From: Paenibacillus sp. SYP-B4298
GTDB lineage: Bacteria; Bacillota; Bacilli; Paenibacillales; Paenibacillaceae
Reading direction: 5' to 3'
DNA: 64,000 bases
Assembly (NCBI RefSeq): GCF_027627475.1
Contig: NZ_CP115484.1
Coordinates: 1,782,001 to 1,846,000, forward strand
Shown in pieces: positions 35,773-43,722 of this stretch (positions within the stretch are counted from its first letter, which is position 1; each line of letters opens with the position of its first letter). The notes under the pieces were generated by a model that was not told where the DNA came from, made no database searches, and saw only the letters and a program-made list of their open reading frames with translations. The position numbers were made by a program, and so were the translations under genes.

Positions 35773-36451
35773 TTTGGTAGCCTCCTTGGTCGCGTTCAAT
35801 ATAGAGTACAAAGCCGAGAAATGCGCGATAGCCGTCAGCGATGCCGGGATACCCTGCTTGACGCCAACCGATCGGGAATCCATAGAGCCGTCTGCAGACC
35901 GGGGTGTCGAGTCTGGTCGGGCCGTAGGCGGGCCATTCGGAATAATTGCCGAACATGACGGCCCGATTCAAATAATCGACAACGAACTTCACATATCCGC
36001 CGTCATGTTGATACGGAGGCGGTAGCAGCTCCAGGTCAAATTGCAACTGCTCCAGCAGCGCAAGGACACGCATCCGGTCACAGGGAACGAGCGCGGCGAA
36101 GGGGCTGATGGCCCACAATGCCGGATTCGGCGGACAGGTCTCCCAGCCTCTGGCGACCAACTGCATCGCGGCGCTATTCAACATCTGCGCCGTTGGGGCA
36201 GCAAGCGGGAAGACAGTGAGGCTCAGGCCGCTCATAAGTGCTAGCGAATGGTCAAGCTCCCAGATGATATATTGCTGCACATGCAATTCGACCGCTCCAA
36301 TGGCCTGCTCGCCGCCAAGCTGAGGTAGGGCAGCCGTATTTGGCACAATCAATGCGGCTAGTCCACAGAACGTCTTGCGAATGCATGGATTCATCTGTGC
36401 CGCGTAGATGCTTGCTGCTTGCAGGGCAATCCCCTCCTCATAGCCATTCAT
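35765..36451 (-). CDS. Small partner protein of the GMC oxidoreductase (gluconate 2-dehydrogenase subunit 3-like)
   Basis: 228 residues; overlaps the start of the GMC gene by eight bases, so the two are translationally coupled. The opening NPCIRKTFCGLAALIVPNTAALPQLGGEQAIGAVELHVQQYI resembles the gluconate_2-dh3 pattern (L.AL...IP...GA.EA.V..YI). The rest is not recognised. Such proteins form the small subunit of membrane-bound sugar dehydrogenases with a GMC subunit, but I see no Tat signal here and no cytochrome gene. The assignment is by weak similarity and position. Confidence 0.6.
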   Translation of the reverse strand: MNGYEEGIALQAASIYAAQMNPCIRKTFCGLAALIVPNTAALPQLGGEQAIGAVELHVQQYIIWELDHSLALMSGLSLTVFPLAAPTAQMLNSAAMQLVARGWETCPPNPALWAISPFAALVPCDRMRVLALLEQLQFDLELLPPPYQHDGGYVKFVVDYLNRAVMFGNYSEWPAYGPTRLDTPVCRRLYGFPIGWRQAGYPGIADGYRAFLGFVLYIERDQGGYQIV

Positions 36452-36526
36452 TTCGCTTAGAATAAATTTATTGAGAGGTACGGCAAATTATTCTGTTCTT
36501 GAGAATCATCAAAAAGAATATTAGAT

Positions 36527-36569
36527 TGTGATTTTTTTCACATACATATCCTTTGAAATGCGCCATACT
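36527..36569 (+). promoter_or_regulatory. Fnr box and promoter of the doxX-like gene
   Basis: TGTGATTTTTTTCACA (36527-36542) is a perfect TGTGA-N6-TCACA site. CATACT at 36564-36569 is the -10 box; the predicted start near 36576 puts the box centre at about -41.5, a class II activator position. No -35 box is needed. Confidence 0.75.
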
Positions 36570-36625
36570 AAAGATGCAACAAGGAACAACAATACAAGCC
36601 CAACACATGAGGGGAGAGAACACAC

Positions 36626-37168
36626 ATGATTAGAAAATGGTGGACGGAAAATGTAGGTGCTTCGGCACTGCTTGCACTGCTAAGAATTTATCTGGGCTGG
36701 CAATGGCTAGTGCCTGGTTGGCATAAGCTTACAGGGGACACGCCGTTTGATGCGAGTGGATTTTTGACTAATGCGATTAACAATCCGGTTGTCGAGAAGG
36801 GAAGTGGAGCTTTAGTTTATCCTACCTTTACTGCATTTATTAACAATTTCGCCTTGCCTAATGTGAAGCTGATTAACTTCCTAATCCCGCTTGGAGAGTT
36901 TCTGGTAGGTCTCGGCCTGATGCTCGGCTGCCTGACCATCGCTGCTACCTTCTTCGGATTGCTGATGAACATCATGTTCATGTTTGCGGGAACCGTATCG
37001 ACCAACCCTTGGCTGATGCTCCTCGGATTCCTCGTCATCGCAGGTGGCGCCAATGCCGGACGCTTCGGACTCGATTACTATGTCAGACCGCTGCTGCGCA
37101 AAGGCTGGAACAAGCTGAAACACCGCGGTACGCCGACTGGAACCAACCGACCGGTGCAAGCTGGCTAA
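36626..37168 (+). CDS. DoxX-family membrane protein
   Basis: 180 residues with four membrane segments (about 15-30, 65-90, 93-118, 124-145). ALLRIYLGWQWLVPGWHKLTGD is the DoxX opening, with the R...G..W...G..K pattern. LPNVKLINFLIPLGEFLVGLGLMLGCLTIAATFFGLLMNIMFMFAGT continues it. DoxX proteins occur in thiosulfate:quinone oxidoreductase and in stress or redox complexes; the role here is unknown. The perfect Fnr box upstream implies expression under low oxygen. GGGGAG precedes the ATG. Confidence 0.88.
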   Translation: MIRKWWTENVGASALLALLRIYLGWQWLVPGWHKLTGDTPFDASGFLTNAINNPVVEKGSGALVYPTFTAFINNFALPNVKLINFLIPLGEFLVGLGLMLGCLTIAATFFGLLMNIMFMFAGTVSTNPWLMLLGFLVIAGGANAGRFGLDYYVRPLLRKGWNKLKHRGTPTGTNRPVQAG

Positions 37169-37185
37169 GCCCGCCTGGTTCATAG

Positions 37186-37239
37186 CCAAAAATATACCCC
37201 CTTCATCCCCGTGAAGCGCAGCGAGGGAGAAGGGGGTAT
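37186..37239 (-). terminator. Terminator of fnr
   Basis: Read on the minus strand: ATACCCCCTTC / GAAGGGGGTAT stem followed by ATATTTTTGG. It lies in the convergent gap between doxX-like and fnr. Confidence 0.8.
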
Positions 37240-37272
37240 TCATGTGGTCGGATGCAGAATATATAATGTAGA

Positions 37273-37995
37273 CTACATGCGGCATATATCCTTGGGGCAG
37301 TTCTCGCAATGGCAAATATCGCGCAGGTAATCCAGATCATGAATGACCAGGTGCTGCTGATCATACGACAGCACGCCACGTGTCTTCAAGTCGCTAAGCA
37401 TCCGGTTCACACTTTCACGGGTAGCCCCGATCATCTCGGCCAGATCGGTGTGCGTCTGTTTTTTTGAGATCCAGATGCCGTCCTTCTTCTGCTCGCCGTA
37501 AGTGTTGGTCAGGCGAATCAGGGTAGAGCAGAGTGCACCCGGCTTGCCGAACATCATCAGATCGCGAAATTTCGTCTGGGTGACGCGATGCATCAGCCCC
37601 ATCCATTTCATGAACTCAACAGCAAGCTCTCCATGCCGCCAGAGCAGAATTTCCAGATCCCGCTGCTGAATGACACCGATCACCGTATCCTCCAGTGTAT
37701 CGGCACGGAACGAATGGGTCGACTGTTGGAAGGGATCAACCTGGCCGAACAGATCGCCTTCCTGATGGATGCACATAATGATCTGCTTGCCGTCCGGGGA
37801 TGATTTTGTAATTTTCACACTGCCGGATTTCAAAAAATACAGTTTATCTGCAAGATCTCCGTCCTCATATAGGGAGGTGTTGGCAGGCCACTTCTTGTCA
37901 TACATAATCTCTGTTAGCTTCACCAGACTTTCTGGAGAAAAACAGGATGTATTCCGTACTCCTGTATCATGAACCTGCGATTCAAAGGTAGTCAT
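37273..37995 (-). CDS. fnr: Fnr-type oxygen-sensing Crp-family regulator
   Basis: 240 residues from the ATG at 37995 behind GGGAGGG; the frame continues upstream but without a ribosome site and into the promoter. The cNMP-like beta roll is about 20-140 (LYEDGDLADKLYFLKSGSVKI, GDLFGQVDPFQQ). A long dimer helix and a winged helix follow, with KQTHTDLAEMIGATRESVNRMLSDLK containing the E..(S/V)NR recognition helix for TGTGA. The end DICHCENCPKDICRM gives CX2CX4C (C230, C233, C238), the same spacing as the Fe-S ligands of Bacillus subtilis Fnr. It switches on anaerobic genes; its own promoter carries an Fnr box. Confidence 0.93.
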   Translation of the reverse strand: MTTFESQVHDTGVRNTSCFSPESLVKLTEIMYDKKWPANTSLYEDGDLADKLYFLKSGSVKITKSSPDGKQIIMCIHQEGDLFGQVDPFQQSTHSFRADTLEDTVIGVIQQRDLEILLWRHGELAVEFMKWMGLMHRVTQTKFRDLMMFGKPGALCSTLIRLTNTYGEQKKDGIWISKKQTHTDLAEMIGATRESVNRMLSDLKTRGVLSYDQQHLVIHDLDYLRDICHCENCPKDICRM

Positions 37996-38023
37996 ATGAA
38001 TCCCTCCCGTTATTGTTATCGTT

Positions 38024-38067
38024 ATTATATACGAAATTTGGCTGTTTGGAGTGTGATATTTGTCACA
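38024..38067 (-). promoter_or_regulatory. Fnr box and autoregulated promoter of fnr
   Basis: TGTGATATTTGTCACA (38052-38067) is a perfect Fnr palindrome. On the minus strand TATAAT occurs at 38029-38024; the predicted start near 38017 puts the box centre at about -42. This suggests that Fnr activates its own gene. Confidence 0.75.
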
Positions 38068-38090
38068 GCCCAGAGAACATACAGGAATAA

Positions 38091-38133
38091 CGTGAGATTT
38101 CTCACAGCGCGGCCGCAATATTAATGATTTAAT
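38091..38133 (+). promoter_or_regulatory. Fnr box and promoter of the mobA-like gene
   Basis: CGTGAGATTTCTCACA (38091-38106) matches TGTGA-N6-TCACA at all but the first base. TTTAAT (38128-38133) is the -10 candidate, giving a start near 38140 and a box centre near -41.5. Confidence 0.65.
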
Positions 38134-38161
38134 AAATGTAAAATGGAGGGAGGAGAAGGGG

Positions 38162-38761
38162 ATGAATATTACTGGAGCGATATTGGCGGGAGGCTCGTCT
38201 GACAATGCGCCCTCATCGCGAAGCGGCGCCTTTGGCACCTACAATGGAGAGATGCTGCTGGACCGTCAGCTTGCGGTGCTCAATGAGCTCTGCGAGGAGC
38301 GAATTGTGGTGACAGATGCTCCCAAGCCTTTTTTGGATGTGCTGGATTCAAAGGTTAGGCTGATTACGGATTACGCCTCGGGAAGCGGAGCGCTCGGGGG
38401 ACTTCATGCAGCCTTGCATCTGTCCACCCATCCGCTCGTGTGGGCGTTGGCCTGTGATATGCCGCTGGTGACCAAGGACGCTGCTGTATTCATGGCGGAG
38501 CGGATTAGCGGGTATGACGCTGTCGTGCCCGTGTTGAATAATCGGCTGCAGCCGTGGTGCAGCATCTATACGAAACGCTGTGCCAAGGTGGCTTCGGAGC
38601 TGCTGCATAACGGGATGGCCTCTCCTCTGGTATTCCTGTCCTTTATTCATTATAAGCCGATTCATGTCAGTGAATTCGTAAGCCATGGCATCGATCCCAG
38701 CTTCCTGTACCGGATGAGTCATCCTCATGATCTGCTCAAGACGAAGCAGTCCCAGAGCTGA
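38162..38761 (+). CDS. MobA-like nucleotidyltransferase with an altered GTP loop
   Basis: 199 residues. The nucleotidyltransferase fold is visible: MNITGAILAGGSS at the start, GSGALGGLHAALHLSTHPLVWALACDMPLVT in the middle, and a YDAVVPVLNNRLQPWCSIYTKRC segment. These match MobA, which attaches GMP to molybdopterin. However, the LAGG.S.RMG..K signature reads LAGGSSDNAPSSRSGAFGTYNG, so the usual Arg-Met-Gly and Lys are missing or displaced. It may be a divergent MobA or a related transferase. Its Fnr-type promoter fits molybdoenzyme maturation for anaerobic respiration. GGAGGGAGGAG precedes the ATG. Confidence 0.75.
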   Translation: MNITGAILAGGSSDNAPSSRSGAFGTYNGEMLLDRQLAVLNELCEERIVVTDAPKPFLDVLDSKVRLITDYASGSGALGGLHAALHLSTHPLVWALACDMPLVTKDAAVFMAERISGYDAVVPVLNNRLQPWCSIYTKRCAKVASELLHNGMASPLVFLSFIHYKPIHVSEFVSHGIDPSFLYRMSHPHDLLKTKQSQS

Positions 38762-39103
38762 AGCTGTGCTTGCCGGGCGATGCCAGTACCGGAAGTCCAC
38801 AGCACCGTTACGCGCTGCTCCATCCGCCACAGCCTATAGCGGAGAGGGCAGCGCTTTTGTCTGTGCCCAGCGCCGATCAGTAGGAACAAAATAATGGAAG
38901 CCTTAACGGAACCAAAACCTGCTGTCTGTTGTCTAATAGGTGGAGGTGAACTCTTGTGGAGGAGTCCATTCGAGCAGGCATCCTCAAGGCCTAATCATAT
39001 CTGTCCGCTTGCGGACATAGGTATACTAATGGGAAGCCTACTTCTGCTGCGGGAGAGGAGAAGCTGGCGCGAAGGAGCATTACAATAGCAGGGAGGGAAT
39101 GCA
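38762..39103. other. Intergenic region before the small membrane peptide gene
   Basis: No convincing conserved gene. A perfect palindrome TGTCCGCTTGCGGACA (39002-39017) lies just before a TATACT box (39022-39027). It could be an operator of the MerR kind, where the protein binds between -35 and -10, or a hairpin. AGGGAGGG ends the region as the ribosome site of the gene at 39104. Confidence 0.4.
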
Positions 39104-39178
39104 ATGAGTACAGAGCTGCTCATTCAACTGCTTGTGCTGATTGTAATGATCATCGGGTTGGCTGTCCGTTCGGAGTAG
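39104..39178 (+). CDS. 24-residue single-span membrane peptide
   Basis: A 24-codon frame starting ATG 39104, six bases after a strong AGGGAGGG site. It begins MSTELL, has a continuous hydrophobic stretch (about residues 5-20, LLIQLLVLIVMIIGLA) and ends VRSE. A perfect terminator follows 18 bases after the stop. A ribosome site, a complete membrane span and a dedicated terminator make it a plausible real gene. I do not recognise the family; small hydrophobic peptides of this size include toxin-antitoxin toxins and small subunits of oxidases and transporters. Confidence 0.6.
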   Translation: MSTELLIQLLVLIVMIIGLAVRSE

Positions 39179-39196
39179 TGTTGCTCAAGGGGAAAG

Positions 39197-39227
39197 ACCG
39201 GAGGTCCGAGGCGACCTCCGGTTTCTT
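39197..39227 (+). terminator. Terminator after the 24-residue peptide gene
   Basis: 10-bp perfect stem ACCGGAGGTC / GACCTCCGGT with a 6-base loop, then TTTCTTCT. Confidence 0.85.
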
Positions 39228-39432
39228 CTACATGCCTGGAATGGCTGGAAGTTCTATATGATGGATGGACAATCCATCAAGAGAGCGTGCAGCCGTGGTG
39301 CGGTGGATATGATATACTGGGAGTTAATCGGCGGTGAGCGGTTTACGCGATCTGCCAAGCCGACAACGACTAGGGTGTGTATGTCAACTTCGCATGGAGT
39401 AGATGTTACCGAGCTTTCGTATGATGCCGAGA

Positions 39433-39503
39433 GCTTTTTCGCAGGCGTTCCCCCGGTACGCCTGCGAAAAGCGAGGGGGCGAAAAGGCGGGGATAGAGGA
39501 TCT
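39433..39503. repeat. Dispersed repeat fragment with long palindrome
   Basis: A near-perfect inverted repeat, GCTTTTTCGCAGGCGT against ACGCCTGCGAAAAGC (39433-39472), is followed by GGGGGCGAAAAGGCGGGGA. Both parts also occur in the element at 53026-53181 (GGTACGCCTGCGAAAA and, on the other strand, GGGGCGAAAAGGCGGGGA), so this is a rearranged member of the same family. No gene is seen between 39228 and 39541. Confidence 0.7.
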
Positions 39504-39544
39504 AATGCGTGTAGGCATACACGCCCTGAGATAGGAGGGTAATG

Positions 39545-39799
39545 ATGCATGGAGTGAAGCTGTCCCGTGAGGTGAAGCAGGAATTGATGCGGCGTGTGCA
39601 GCGTTATTTTGAGGAGGAGCGGGGCGAGCAACTGGGAGAACTAGGGGCCGACCAACTGGTTGAATTTGTGCTGGAGGAGCTAGGCCCGGCCATCTACAAT
39701 CATGCGCTAGCGGATGCCAGGGCGCTCGTGCTCGAGAAGGCTGCACAAATAGAGGACGAGCTATACAGCTTGGAGCAGCACTATCGTCCGACCCGATAG
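39545..39799 (+). CDS. DUF2164 family protein
   Basis: 84 residues. The sequence VKLSREVKQELMRRVQRYFEEERGEQLGELGADQLVEFVLEELGPAIYNHALADARALV... closely follows the DUF2164 pattern (KLS.E.K......IQ.YF.EE..EE.GELA...LL.F....GP.IYN....DA). It is a small helical cytoplasmic protein of unknown role. Two adjacent ATG codons exist; the second (39545) has better spacing to AGGAGGG. Confidence 0.9.
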   Translation: MHGVKLSREVKQELMRRVQRYFEEERGEQLGELGADQLVEFVLEELGPAIYNHALADARALVLEKAAQIEDELYSLEQHYRPTR

Positions 39800-39946
39800 T
39801 CCATGTGAAGGCCGCAGTGTGGAGCTTATGTCAGGGAAGCGCATGCCAGTGAGAATAGCCGCTCATTCAGTTCTGAAGGAAGACGCAGCTTGCCGATTGA
39901 CGGTCGGTCAACGGAGAGCTGCGCGACACAGGCCGAACACGCGGTG

Positions 39947-40582
39947 CTACAGAACAAGTATGCGCGCGCCATGCTCCAGATGCTCAACCATCAGGGCGAG
40001 TGCCTTGTCGCTCGCTCCTGAGAGCATGGCTTCCACAAGCTGGACATGCTCCTGGTACGCCTGCTGGATGCGTTGATGATCCTTGCGCAATATTTTGAGC
40101 GGAATCTGGAATAGCTTGTCCTGCAGATTGTCCATCCATAGAATAATTTCATGGTTGTCATAGAGGATAGCCAGTTGCCGGTGGAATTCGGAATCCTTCA
40201 GCGAGAATGCGGCATAATCATGGACACGCATCGCCGCCTCCTGCTCGGCAAGGTTGCTGCGGAACCATGCTATATCTTGCTCCTGCCAAGCGCGGGCAGC
40301 AAGCTTCTTCACGATATGTCCTTCCAACGCTATCCGCACATCAAAAAAATCTACGACCCGTTGCAGCGACGGCTCATTCAGGCTAAGCCCCTTATTAGGC
40401 GCGTAGTTGAGCAGTCCTTCGGCCGTAAGCCGCTCCAGCGCGGAGCGAATCGGGGTACGGCTCATCTGCAGCAGCTCCACCAGATAGTTCTCCGTCAATT
40501 GCGCCCCCGATTGAATCTCGCCGCTCAAAATAAGCGTTCGCAGTTGCTGGTAGGCTTGTTCTTTTAATGTCAGCTTCGCCAT
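39947..40582 (-). CDS. GntR-family regulator, FCD subfamily (FadR-like)
   Basis: 211 residues. N-terminal winged helix: KEQAYQQLRTLILSGEIQSGAQLTENYLVELLQMSRTPIRSALERLTAEGLL. The C-terminal all-helical FCD effector domain (about 75-205) includes FFDVRIALEGHIVKKLA, FHRQLAILYDNHEIILWMDNL and the metal-type His positions (H in FHRQL, H in YQEHVQLVEAM, H in MVEHLEHG). It is divergent from the acid-sugar kinase gene and probably senses a sugar acid or its phosphate. Palindromic GTATAC sites lie in the shared promoter region. Confidence 0.92.
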   Translation of the reverse strand: MAKLTLKEQAYQQLRTLILSGEIQSGAQLTENYLVELLQMSRTPIRSALERLTAEGLLNYAPNKGLSLNEPSLQRVVDFFDVRIALEGHIVKKLAARAWQEQDIAWFRSNLAEQEAAMRVHDYAAFSLKDSEFHRQLAILYDNHEIILWMDNLQDKLFQIPLKILRKDHQRIQQAYQEHVQLVEAMLSGASDKALALMVEHLEHGARILVL

Positions 40583-40665
40583 ACTCTCATTTCCCTTCCT
40601 TTATCCAAATGCCAAATAAACGATTTCATTCAGACTATCAGGCGAGACATCGCCCGTCAACTCTC

Positions 40666-40699
40666 ATTGTATATCAATTGTATACATGTTGAATACAAT
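40666..40699. promoter_or_regulatory. GntR operator candidate between regulator and kinase genes
   Basis: An inner palindrome TGTATACA (40679-40686) is flanked by ATTGTAT (40666-40672) and ATACAAT (40693-40699). The GTATAC core is typical of FCD-type GntR operators. It lies between the two divergent genes and probably controls both. Confidence 0.65.
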
Positions 40700-40905
40700 A
40701 GAGTGATGTGCTATACTCGACGAAAGCGTGTGCTGGGCATTATAGCTGGAAGAGCGGCAGGATTGAAGTCGTGAGCAGGGGGAAACGGGCAAGGATAGCG
40801 GAAGCGGAAGATGCAAGGGCAGATATGGATGAGGGAGATGCGGAGGATATGGAACATAACAGACATCATGAGCATGGACAGGATGGAAGCTGCGGGAGTC
40901 AGGAG

Positions 40906-42297
40906 ATGAACAGCGGATCGCGAGCAGACGGGTTGTTGCTGGCCTATTACGGCGATGATTTCACAGGCTCGACGGATGTTATGGAAGCGTTGACATGGAA
41001 TGGTGTACGTACCGTGTTGTTTCTGGAGCCACCGACGGAGGAGCTGCTGGCGAGTCGATTTGCCGGCATTCAGGCCTTAGGTATAGCAGGCATTAGCCGT
41101 TCCTTGCCGCCGGATGAGATGGAACGCGAGCTTGTGCCAGTATTTGCGGCGTTGGCGCGCTTTAACTCGAAGATCGTACATTACAAGGTATGCTCCACCT
41201 TTGATTCGTCTCCGACGATTGGCAGCATCGGGCGGGCAATGGAGATTGGGGCGGCCGCGTTCGATGATCAGTCGGTTGTACCGCTGCTTGTCGGCGCTCC
41301 TTCATTGCAGCGCTATACCGTATTCGGGCAGCACTTTGCGGCGGTTGGCGGAATGGCCTATCGTCTTGACCGCCATCCAACGATGTCGAGCCATCCGATG
41401 ACACCGATGGACGAGGCCGATCTGCTGCGCCATCTGGCTCGCCAGACGAACCGCAGCTCGGCGCTGCTTAATATTCTCGATCTGGAGGGCGACAGCAAGC
41501 GGCTGCGGGAGAGGCTGCAGCTACGACTCGCCGAACAGCCCGGTGTGCTGCTGTTTGATGTGCTGGATCAGCCGCGCCTGCAGGCTGCGGGGCAGCTCAT
41601 CTGGGAGCTTGCCGAGCAGGGCAATCGCTTCGTCGTCGGCTCCTCCGGCATCGAGTATGCACTGGCTGCGCATTGGCAGCAGCAGGGAATTGTCAAGCAT
41701 GGCAAGCAGCCACAACGCCAGGCCAGCGGGGGCGGTCGAGCGTCAGCGATGCTGGCTGTGTCTGGTAGCTGCTCACCTGTGACGGAGGCGCAGATCCGCT
41801 ATGCGCTCGATCATGGCTTTACTGGCATCCAGGCTAATGTGCCGCGGCTGCTTCATCCAGATACAGCAGCAGCCGAGCGGGGAGCGCTGCTGGCTCGGGC
41901 GGAGTCGGTCGCCGCAGAGGGCGGGATACCGCTCGTCTACACGGCGCTCGGCTCTGCCGATGAGCAGATCGGCCTGGCACGGCAGCAACTGGAGCAAGCA
42001 GGTCTGTCTGCCTCAGACACTGGACGGCTGATCGGCCAGCAGCTTGGACGGCTGGCACGAGAATTTGCTGAGCGCCATTCATTGCCGCGGCTGCTGGTGG
42101 CAGGAGGAGACACCTCAGGCTATGTGATGCGCGAATTAGGCATCTACGCGCTGGAGGCGCTGCAGCCGCTCGCCCCTGGCGGACCACTGTGCGTCTGCTA
42201 TGCGGAGAGTCCGCAGTTCGACGGCTTGCAGCTTGTACTCAAGGGCGGACAGGTTGGTCAGGAGGATTTCTTCCTGAGAGTGCTGCAGGGACAATAG
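40906..42297 (+). CDS. Four-carbon acid sugar kinase family (DUF1537) protein
   Basis: About 463 residues if started at ATG 40906 (MNSGSRADGLLLAYYGDDFTGSTDV), which has GGGAG seven bases upstream. An open frame back to 40708 adds a polar, low-complexity stretch whose first codons lie next to the operator, so I prefer the shorter form. The N-terminal domain starts with YYGDDFTGSTDVMEAL and includes HYKVCSTFDSSPTIGSIGRA and YRLDRHPTMSSHPMTPMDEADL. The C-terminal ATP domain has LAVSGSCSPVTEAQI, VAGGDTSGYVM and GGPLC. Members phosphorylate threonate, erythronate, oxo-tetronates or 3-oxo-isoapionate. Substrate not determined; control by the adjacent GntR is likely. Confidence 0.83.
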   Translation: MNSGSRADGLLLAYYGDDFTGSTDVMEALTWNGVRTVLFLEPPTEELLASRFAGIQALGIAGISRSLPPDEMERELVPVFAALARFNSKIVHYKVCSTFDSSPTIGSIGRAMEIGAAAFDDQSVVPLLVGAPSLQRYTVFGQHFAAVGGMAYRLDRHPTMSSHPMTPMDEADLLRHLARQTNRSSALLNILDLEGDSKRLRERLQLRLAEQPGVLLFDVLDQPRLQAAGQLIWELAEQGNRFVVGSSGIEYALAAHWQQQGIVKHGKQPQRQASGGGRASAMLAVSGSCSPVTEAQIRYALDHGFTGIQANVPRLLHPDTAAAERGALLARAESVAAEGGIPLVYTALGSADEQIGLARQQLEQAGLSASDTGRLIGQQLGRLAREFAERHSLPRLLVAGGDTSGYVMRELGIYALEALQPLAPGGPLCVCYAESPQFDGLQLVLKGGQVGQEDFFLRVLQGQ

Positions 42298-42352
42298 CGA
42301 GCAGCCTCTCCCGGCACGGAAAGGAAATCGCGAACCGTACTGGGAGCCGCTG

Positions 42353-43618
42353 CTACAGAATCTGCACCTCATGCTTGTAGCGCTCCAGCTCCGCGCTGTC
42401 GCACAGAACAACCATGCGAGTGCCCTCCTCCTCATAGGACAGCTCGGCTACCTCGGTGCGCCTCTGGAGATAAGCGACGATGTGGCTGCTACGATAGGGC
42501 ACGAGCAGCTCGTGACGGGCATAATGGTTGAACAGGCGCGTATCCAGCGCTGCCGTCAACTCCTCCAGCCCTGCTGCCTTGCCTGCGGACAGGTAGATGG
42601 CTTCTTCTTCAACACGCGGATAGGGCTCATTGGTCAGGTCAGCCTTGTTACAGAGGAGCAATTCCTGAATGTGATCGGCCCCAAGCTCGCGCAGCGTGTC
42701 CCGGGTCACCTGTATGTGACGCTCGTGATCCGGGTTGGCAACATCGACAACATGCAGCAGGAGATCCGCCTCGGCGACCTCCTCCAGTGTGGAGCGGAAC
42801 GCCTTCACCAGATGATGCGGCAGCCTGTCGACGAATCCGACCGTATCGGTGACCACCAGCGAACGATTGCCGGGCAATTGAATGCCGCGCGACCTCGTCT
42901 CCAATGTAGCGAACAGCATATCATGAGCAAATACCTGCTTGGAATCCGCCTGGTCGCACAGCTTCAGCAGTGCATTCATCATCGAGGATTTGCCAGCATT
43001 CGTATAACCGACCAGACATACAACAGGCACCTCATTATGGCGCCGCTGCTTGCGCAGGAGATGACGTCGTTCTGCCAGCTTCTCAAGTTCAGCACTTAGC
43101 GTAGCGATGCGCTCCAGGGCGCGGCGACGATCCAGCTCCAGCTTAGTCTCGCCAGCACCGCGGTTCTTGAGTCCTGAGCCGCCGCCCTGGCGACCCAGTG
43201 ACTGGCGGCTGCCAACCAGACGCGGTAGCATATATTGCAGTCGCGCAACCTCCACCTGGAGCTGCGCTTCCCGCGTCTTCGCCCGCCGCGAGAATATTTC
43301 AAGAATGAGCATCGTCCGGTCAATAATTCGGCATTGCAGCGCCGACTCAAGATTGCGAATCTGCGAAGGGGACAGCTCATCGTTAAATACGACATCAGGA
43401 TAATCGTGAGCCGCCAGCAGCGCTCTGAGCTCCTCCAGCTTTCCGCTGCCAAAATAGGTGGAGGGATGCGGGCGAGCCGTCTTTTGGGAGAATTGACCCG
43501 AAGTCTCCAGCTCACAAGCGTATGCGAGCTGAGCAAGCTCCTCCATCGCATAGTCAAATTGCTGCTGGTTGCCCGTCTGTACACCGGCAAGCAGCACTTT
43601 CGTCCATTCTGTTCTCAT
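42353..43618 (-). CDS. hflX: Ribosome-associated GTPase HflX
   Basis: 421 residues from the ATG at 43618 (MRTEWTKVLLAGVQ); upstream codons in frame are leader sequence. The N-terminal HflX domain (about 1-190) includes HPSTYFGSGKLEELRALL, VVFNDELSPSQIRNLE, IDRTMLILEIFSRRAKTREAQLQVE and SGLKNRGAGETKLE. G domain: G1 GYTNAGKSSMMNAL, G2 region FATLETRSRGI, G3 DTVGFVDRLPHHLV, G4 NKAD, G5 about YLSAGK. HflX splits stalled or stressed ribosomes and confers macrolide/lincosamide tolerance in some Firmicutes. A long leader with a short reading frame and an intrinsic terminator precedes it. Confidence 0.95.
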   Translation of the reverse strand: MRTEWTKVLLAGVQTGNQQQFDYAMEELAQLAYACELETSGQFSQKTARPHPSTYFGSGKLEELRALLAAHDYPDVVFNDELSPSQIRNLESALQCRIIDRTMLILEIFSRRAKTREAQLQVEVARLQYMLPRLVGSRQSLGRQGGGSGLKNRGAGETKLELDRRRALERIATLSAELEKLAERRHLLRKQRRHNEVPVVCLVGYTNAGKSSMMNALLKLCDQADSKQVFAHDMLFATLETRSRGIQLPGNRSLVVTDTVGFVDRLPHHLVKAFRSTLEEVAEADLLLHVVDVANPDHERHIQVTRDTLRELGADHIQELLLCNKADLTNEPYPRVEEEAIYLSAGKAAGLEELTAALDTRLFNHYARHELLVPYRSSHIVAYLQRRTEVAELSYEEEGTRMVVLCDSAELERYKHEVQIL

Positions 43619-43695
43619 CGATTCATCTTCCTCTCTGTATCTGGGTATAGGGGGGAGTAACGACAAGCCCCAGGACAGATGCGCATTAGATGCGC

Positions 43696-43722
43696 AAAAA
43701 ACACAGGCAAGGCTGCCTGTGT
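43696..43722 (-). terminator. Intrinsic terminator in the hflX leader (attenuator candidate)
   Basis: Minus strand: ACACAGGCA, loop GCCT, TGCCTGTGT, then a run of T. It sits 77 bases before the hflX start and downstream of the predicted hflX promoter, where read-through would be regulated. A CTGCCTGT segment (44021-44014) upstream could pair with ACAGGCAG of its 5' arm. Confidence 0.75.

Noticed and set aside
39258-39542. 94-codon plus-strand frame
   Set aside because: It runs through the palindromic repeat at 39433-39503, lacks a ribosome site and shows no domain.
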